Source of the DNA: Dongia rigui | GTDB taxonomy: Bacteria; Pseudomonadota; Alphaproteobacteria; Dongiales; Dongiaceae | DNA length: 64,000 bases | Direction of reading: 5' to 3' | Assembly: GCF_034044635.1 (NCBI RefSeq) | Contig: NZ_JAXCLX010000001.1 | Span: forward strand, 248,001-312,000 | Part shown: piece by piece, positions 60,070 through 64,000 of the stretch | How positions within the stretch are numbered: the first letter of the stretch is position 1 | Layout of the letters: each line of letters opens with the position of its first letter | Notes under the pieces: model-generated | What the model saw: the letters and a program-made list of their open reading frames with translations, nothing else | The model's database searches: none | What the model was told of the DNA's origin: nothing | Translations under genes and position numbers: made by a program

Positions 60070-60083
60070 CCAAGGAGCGGGAA

Positions 60084-60419
60084 ATGGGTGACGAGGAGAA
60101 CCTGCAGCTGCAGGAATTCGAAGAGCAAGGCGGCACCGACGTTGCCACCGATGCCAGTCGCGTGCCGACCAACGCGAAGGAGCTGGATGCCGTCTATGAC
60201 GTGCCGGTCCAGGTGTCGGCGGTGCTCGGGCGTGCCACAATGCAGGTGAGCCAATTGCTCAAGCTCGGCCGCGGCGCCGTTGTCGAACTTGACCGCAAGG
60301 TGGGCGAAGCCGTCGACATCTACGTCAACAACCGACTGGTCGCCCGCGGTGAAGTCGTTGTCGTGGAAGATCGCCTGGGTGTCACGATGACGGAAATCAT
60401 CAAATCCGATCGCGGTTGA
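60084..60419 (+). CDS. fliN: Flagellar motor switch protein FliN
   Basis: 111 residues. The SpoA domain is clear: DAVYDVPVQVSAVLGRATMQVSQLLKLGRGAVVELDRKVGEAVDIYVNNRLVARGEVVVVEDRLGVTMTEII. An N-terminal acidic extension of about 30 residues precedes it. FliN forms the base of the C ring and docks FliH. It follows fliH by 14 bases. Confidence 0.97.
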   Translation: MGDEENLQLQEFEEQGGTDVATDASRVPTNAKELDAVYDVPVQVSAVLGRATMQVSQLLKLGRGAVVELDRKVGEAVDIYVNNRLVARGEVVVVEDRLGVTMTEIIKSDRG

Positions 60420-60450
60420 TAACGGCACTCAGAGAGCCAGGAACAGACAC

Positions 60451-61302
60451 ATGTCCGATACCGCCAACGATCCGATCCAGAGCTTCACGGCCAAGAGTGA
60501 CCTGCCCTTGCGCCTCGAACCAGCACGCCATGGCTTCGACATGGCGACGGCTCTGGGCCTGATCGGTGCGCTGGCACTTATTGTCATCGCGATCTTCCTC
60601 GGCGGCAATTGGCTGGCTTTCGTCGATGTCCCTTCGGTCCTGATCGTGGTTTGCGGCACGTTTGCGATCACCACGGTCTCCTATTCCATGACCGAGATCA
60701 TGCAGGCCCAGCCGCTGATGTTCCGAACGCTGTTCTCGATCGGCCATACGCCGAACGAGGCGGCGGCCAAGGTGCTGCAGCTGGCAGAGCGGGCCCGCCG
60801 CCGCGGGTTGCTCGCCATGCAGAACGAGCTCTACAGCCTGAAGAACGAGCCCTTCCTGCTGCGCGGCATGACCATGCTGGTCGACGGCATGCCGATCGAG
60901 GAAGTGGAGCGCAACCTCACCTTCGAGACCCACGCCATGGCGCAGCGCCACCAGCGCTCAACCGGCATCCTGCGGCGTGCGGCCGAGGTGTCGCCGGCGA
61001 TGGGCCTCATTGGCACGCTGATCGGCCTGGTGCAGATGCTGGGGTCGCTGAACCAGCCTGAGGGCATCGGCCCGGCCATGGCGGTGGCGTTGCTCACAAC
61101 ATTCTACGGCGCGGTTCTCGCCAACGTCTTCTTTCTGCCGATCGCCAGCAAGCTGGAGCGCAATTCGGCGATCGAGTTGCTGATCAACCAGATCTTCATC
61201 CTTGGCACGCTGTCGATTGCGCGCCAGGAAAATCCGCGGCGGTTGGAGCTGGTGCTGAACACCATCCTGCCGGCCAACCAACGCGTCAAATATTTCGATT
61301 AA
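60451..61302 (+). CDS. motA: Flagellar stator subunit MotA
   Basis: 283 residues, the usual length of MotA. Transmembrane segments at about 30-52 and 54-75 and two more near 180-240 flank a cytoplasmic loop rich in Arg/Glu (ERARRRGLLAMQNELYSLKNEPFLLRGMTMLVDGMPIEEVERNLTFE), with the conserved MGLIGTLIGLVQMLGSL and AVALLTTFYGAVLANVFFLPIASKL. The cytoplasmic charges contact FliG. No motB is adjacent, so its partner is encoded elsewhere. Confidence 0.93.
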   Translation: MSDTANDPIQSFTAKSDLPLRLEPARHGFDMATALGLIGALALIVIAIFLGGNWLAFVDVPSVLIVVCGTFAITTVSYSMTEIMQAQPLMFRTLFSIGHTPNEAAAKVLQLAERARRRGLLAMQNELYSLKNEPFLLRGMTMLVDGMPIEEVERNLTFETHAMAQRHQRSTGILRRAAEVSPAMGLIGTLIGLVQMLGSLNQPEGIGPAMAVALLTTFYGAVLANVFFLPIASKLERNSAIELLINQIFILGTLSIARQENPRRLELVLNTILPANQRVKYFD

Positions 61303-61315
61303 CGGAGACTAACCG

Positions 61316-62713
61316 ATGCGACTTCTGATCGTCGGGTCCCTTGATGGACACATCGCCGCTGCCGGCAAGATCGCGCTGAGCCGCGGTGCCAAGGTGGCCC
61401 ATGTCAATGATGTCGATCAGGCGATGAACGCCTTGCGCAACGGCCAGGGCGCAGAATTGATCATGTTCGATGTCAGCCTCGACATCACCCAGATGATCGA
61501 CAGCCTGAAGCGCGAGCGGATTAGCATCCCGGTCGTCGCGTGCGGCATCGGCACGTCCGCCGAGATCGCCGTTCGCGCCATCAAGGCGGGCGCCAAGGAA
61601 TACATCCCCCTGCCGCCGGATGCCGAGTTGATCGCCGCGGTGCTCGCGGCCGTCACCGAGGAAAGCTCGGCCTTCATCTTCAACGATCCGATCATGAAGT
61701 CGACCTTGAAACTGGCCGATCAGGTGGCGCCATCCGATGCCAGCATCCTGGTGACCGGCGAGAGCGGCACCGGCAAAGAAGTGATGGCGCGATATATTCA
61801 CGCCCATTCCAAGCGCGCCACCAAGTCCTTCGTCTCGGTCAATTGCGCGGCGATCCCGGAAAACCTGCTGGAATCCGAGCTGTTCGGCCATGAGAAAGGC
61901 GCCTTCACCGGCGCCATCGCACGCCGCATCGGCAAGTTCGAGGAAGCGACGGGCGGCACGTTGCTACTTGATGAAATCAGCGAAATGCATCCGCGCCTGC
62001 AGGCCAAGCTCCTGCGCGCGGTCCAGGAGCGGGTGATCGACCGCGTCGGCGGCTCGCAGCCGGTGAAGGTGGATATCCGCCTCATCGCGACATCGAACCG
62101 CGACATGCAGGAGGAAGTGCGCAAAGGCACGTTCCGCGAGGATCTCTATTTCCGCCTCAATGTCATGTCGCTGGAACTGCCGCCGCTGCGCGAGCGGCCG
62201 GGCGACATTGCACTGCTGGCCGAACATTTCATCCACAAATACGCCGCCGCCAACGGCGTCCATATCGACTCCATCGATCCGGACGTGATGGACATGTTGC
62301 GGGCCCATGAGTGGCGCGGCAATGTGCGCGAATTGGAGAACACGATGCATCGCGCCGTGCTGCTGGCGCAGGGACCGATCATCCAGAAGGACGCCATCCT
62401 CCTGACCGGCGGACGCGGGCTGCCCACCGTCGGCGCCGGCATGATCGCCGCCAGCAGCCCGACCGACAGTGCTGTCGCCAAGGCGGCGGCGGTCGCTGCG
62501 GCCGGGACGACAGCGCTGGTCGGCCGCACCGTTGCGGCGGTTGAGCGCGATCTCATCATCGATACGCTCAGCCATTGCCTCGGCAACCGCACGCATGCGG
62601 CAAATATCCTCGGTATCTCGATCCGCACGCTGCGCAACAAGTTGAAGCAATACAACGAGGAAGGCTTTGCCGTCCCGGCCGCCCATGGCGAGAGCGAAGC
62701 CGCGAGCGCCTGA
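61316..62713 (+). CDS. flbD: Sigma-54-dependent flagellar regulator FlbD
   Basis: 465 residues. N-terminal receiver-like domain (1-115) is degenerate: the first acidic pocket reads GSLD, and the usual Lys near position 98 is replaced (EYIPLPP). The AAA+ domain has Walker A G148-ESGTGKE, the sigma-54-contact loop G195-AFTGA, and Walker B GGTLLLDEIS. A Fis-type helix-turn-helix is at about 423-446. FlbD activates late flagellar promoters and represses fliF in Caulobacter; FliX controls it. Its position between motA and flhA is typical of the class. Confidence 0.93.
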   Translation: MRLLIVGSLDGHIAAAGKIALSRGAKVAHVNDVDQAMNALRNGQGAELIMFDVSLDITQMIDSLKRERISIPVVACGIGTSAEIAVRAIKAGAKEYIPLPPDAELIAAVLAAVTEESSAFIFNDPIMKSTLKLADQVAPSDASILVTGESGTGKEVMARYIHAHSKRATKSFVSVNCAAIPENLLESELFGHEKGAFTGAIARRIGKFEEATGGTLLLDEISEMHPRLQAKLLRAVQERVIDRVGGSQPVKVDIRLIATSNRDMQEEVRKGTFREDLYFRLNVMSLELPPLRERPGDIALLAEHFIHKYAAANGVHIDSIDPDVMDMLRAHEWRGNVRELENTMHRAVLLAQGPIIQKDAILLTGGRGLPTVGAGMIAASSPTDSAVAKAAAVAAAGTTALVGRTVAAVERDLIIDTLSHCLGNRTHAANILGISIRTLRNKLKQYNEEGFAVPAAHGESEAASA

Positions 62714-62769
62714 CCCTCGGAACATTTCGAACTTTTGCAAGCCGGATTGAAACAAGGGGATAGCGGTCG

Positions 62770-64000
62770 ATGACCGATGCGGCGACGGGCAATGGCACTC
62801 CAGGCGGCGGCATGCAGTCGCTCGGCCACGCACTCAAGTTCCTCAAGCGCGGCGAGATTGCGCTGGCACTGGGCCTCGTGTCTGTGCTGTCGGTGCTCAT
62901 CTTCCCGATGCCGGCTTGGCTGCTCGATATCTCGCTAGCCTTCTCGATCACCATCTCAATCCTCATCCTGATGACGGTGCTGTTCATCGAGAAGCCGCTC
63001 GACTTCTCCAGCTTTCCGACCGTCCTCCTTCTGGTAACGATGCTGCGCTTGGCGCTCAACCTCGCCTCAACCCGCCTCATCCTTACCCATGGCCATGAAG
63101 GCACTGATGCCGCCGGTCACGTCATCCAGGCCTTCGGCGGCTTCATCATGGGTGGCAACTACGTCATCGGCATCATCGTCTTCGCCATCCTGGTGCTGGT
63201 AAACTTCGTCGTCATCACCAAGGGTTCGGGCCGTATCGCCGAAGTGTCGGCGCGCTTCAGCCTGGACGCCATGCCCGGCAAGCAGATGGCGGTCGACGCC
63301 GACCTGTCGGCCGGCCTGATCGACGAAAAGGAAGCCAAGGCAAGGCGCAAGAACCTCGAAGACGAAAGCAACTTCTTCGGCTCCATGGACGGTGCGGCGA
63401 AGTTCGTTCGCGGTGACGCCATCGCCGGCCTCATCATCGTCTTCATCAACGTCATTGGCGGCATCATCATCGGCGTGGCGCAAGAGGGCCTCTCGATGAG
63501 CGAGGCGGCCTCGACCTACACCTTGCTGACGGTCGGCGACGGCCTGGTTTCGCAGATTCCGGCGCTCATCGTTTCGACCGGCGCCGGCATGCTGGTCACC
63601 AAGGCAGGCGTTTCCGGCTCGACAGACAAGGCGCTCTTCAAGCAGTTGTCCGGCTATCCGGCGGCGTTGGGGCTTGCTGCCTTCCTGATGACGCTCATGT
63701 CGCTGATGCCGGGCATCCCAACCCTGCCTTTTCTCAGCTTGGCGGGACTGACCGGCCTCATGGCCTATCTGGTCATGCGCCATCAGAAGAAAGCCGCCGT
63801 TGTCGCGGTGCAACAGCAGGTGGCCGAGCAATCCCATGTGCCTGTCGCCGAAGAGCCGATTTCGACCGCGTTGTCGCTCGATGCCATCCGCCTCGAGCTC
63901 GGCTACGGGCTTCTTGGCCTCATCAATACGGAGCGCGGGCATCGCTTGACCGACCAGGTCAAGGCGCTGCGCCGGCAGCTCGCCGGCGAAATGGGCTATA
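62770..64000 (+). CDS. flhA: Flagellar export gate protein FlhA (partial, runs off the window)
   Basis: The first 410 codons of about 690 are present; no stop codon occurs before 64000. Start ATG 62770 is 56 bases after flbD. The membrane half is complete in sequence terms: FPMPAWLLDISLAFSITISILILM, the FHIPEP signature RLALNLASTRLILTHG, DADLSAGLIDEKEAKARRK and several transmembrane helices. The C-terminal docking domain lies outside the window. Confidence 0.95.
   Translation, partial: MTDAATGNGTPGGGMQSLGHALKFLKRGEIALALGLVSVLSVLIFPMPAWLLDISLAFSITISILILMTVLFIEKPLDFSSFPTVLLLVTMLRLALNLASTRLILTHGHEGTDAAGHVIQAFGGFIMGGNYVIGIIVFAILVLVNFVVITKGSGRIAEVSARFSLDAMPGKQMAVDADLSAGLIDEKEAKARRKNLEDESNFFGSMDGAAKFVRGDAIAGLIIVFINVIGGIIIGVAQEGLSMSEAASTYTLLTVGDGLVSQIPALIVSTGAGMLVTKAGVSGSTDKALFKQLSGYPAALGLAAFLMTLMSLMPGIPTLPFLSLAGLTGLMAYLVMRHQKKAAVVAVQQQVAEQSHVPVAEEPISTALSLDAIRLELGYGLLGLINTERGHRLTDQVKALRRQLAGEMGY

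Overview
The window is high-GC DNA from an alphaproteobacterium, most likely of the Rhodospirillales or a nearby lineage. The markers for this are a CckA-type hybrid kinase, SciP (DUF1153), FlbD, FliX, FlbT and FlaF, an NDUFS4-type complex I subunit, and TTAA-N7-TTAA CtrA boxes. The order-level assignment is inferred from gene content and order; no database was consulted.

Layout. 1-5.4 kb is housekeeping or accessory: an HpcH/HpaI aldolase-SDR fusion, a dienelactone hydrolase with an NTF2-like tail, a LysR regulator divergent from a DoxX gene, tRNA-Arg(TCT), the NDUFS4-type subunit and tRNA-Pro(TGG). An HU-like gene follows at 5.6 kb. From 6 kb to the right edge the window is almost entirely flagellar. 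On the minus strand lie flgB-flgC-fliE-fliQ-fliR-flhB-cckA, and divergent from them an orphan FlhB-tail gene, a small unknown gene, fliO and fliP. A second minus block holds fliL-fliM-DUF6468-motE, then cheY-cheZ-like and a 1.25-kilo-residue periplasmic repeat protein. flgF-flgG-flgA-flgH, dksA, fliX, flgI-flgJ-flgN and a FlaG-like gene follow. Two very large flagellin genes (744 and 752 aa) flank TPR/glycosyltransferase genes, followed by flbT-flaF, an unknown gene, a glycosyltransferase, an SAM methyltransferase, an FkbM methyltransferase with a 2OG-Fe(II) oxygenase, and rfbB. Then come flgE-flgK-flgL-fliK-flgD, sciP, and fliF-fliG-fliH-fliN-motA-flbD-flhA, with flhA cut by the window edge.

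Regulation can be read in the sequence. CtrA boxes sit before flgB, the FlhB-tail/fliO/fliP operon, cheY, sciP and fliF. Sigma-54 -24/-12 elements (GG-N10-GC) sit before flgF, flgI, flgE, both flagellins, the TPR-glycosyltransferase gene, and both divergent methyltransferase genes. A recurring GGCA-N4/5-CTGCC element near several of these promoters may be the FlbD target. This is a Caulobacter-like hierarchy: CckA/CtrA drives early genes, then FlbD plus sigma-54 drives late genes, with FliX and SciP as modulators. cckA is the last gene of a CtrA-boxed flagellar operon, which would allow feedback.

The most unusual features are a roughly 90-residue beta-rich module shared by the hook and hook-junction proteins (3 copies in FlgE, 1 in FlgK, 5 in FlgL), a sigma-54-controlled set of putative flagellin/surface modification enzymes, and a 41-bp AT-rich inverted repeat just upstream of fliF. 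fliI, fliJ, fliD, fliS and motB were not seen here.
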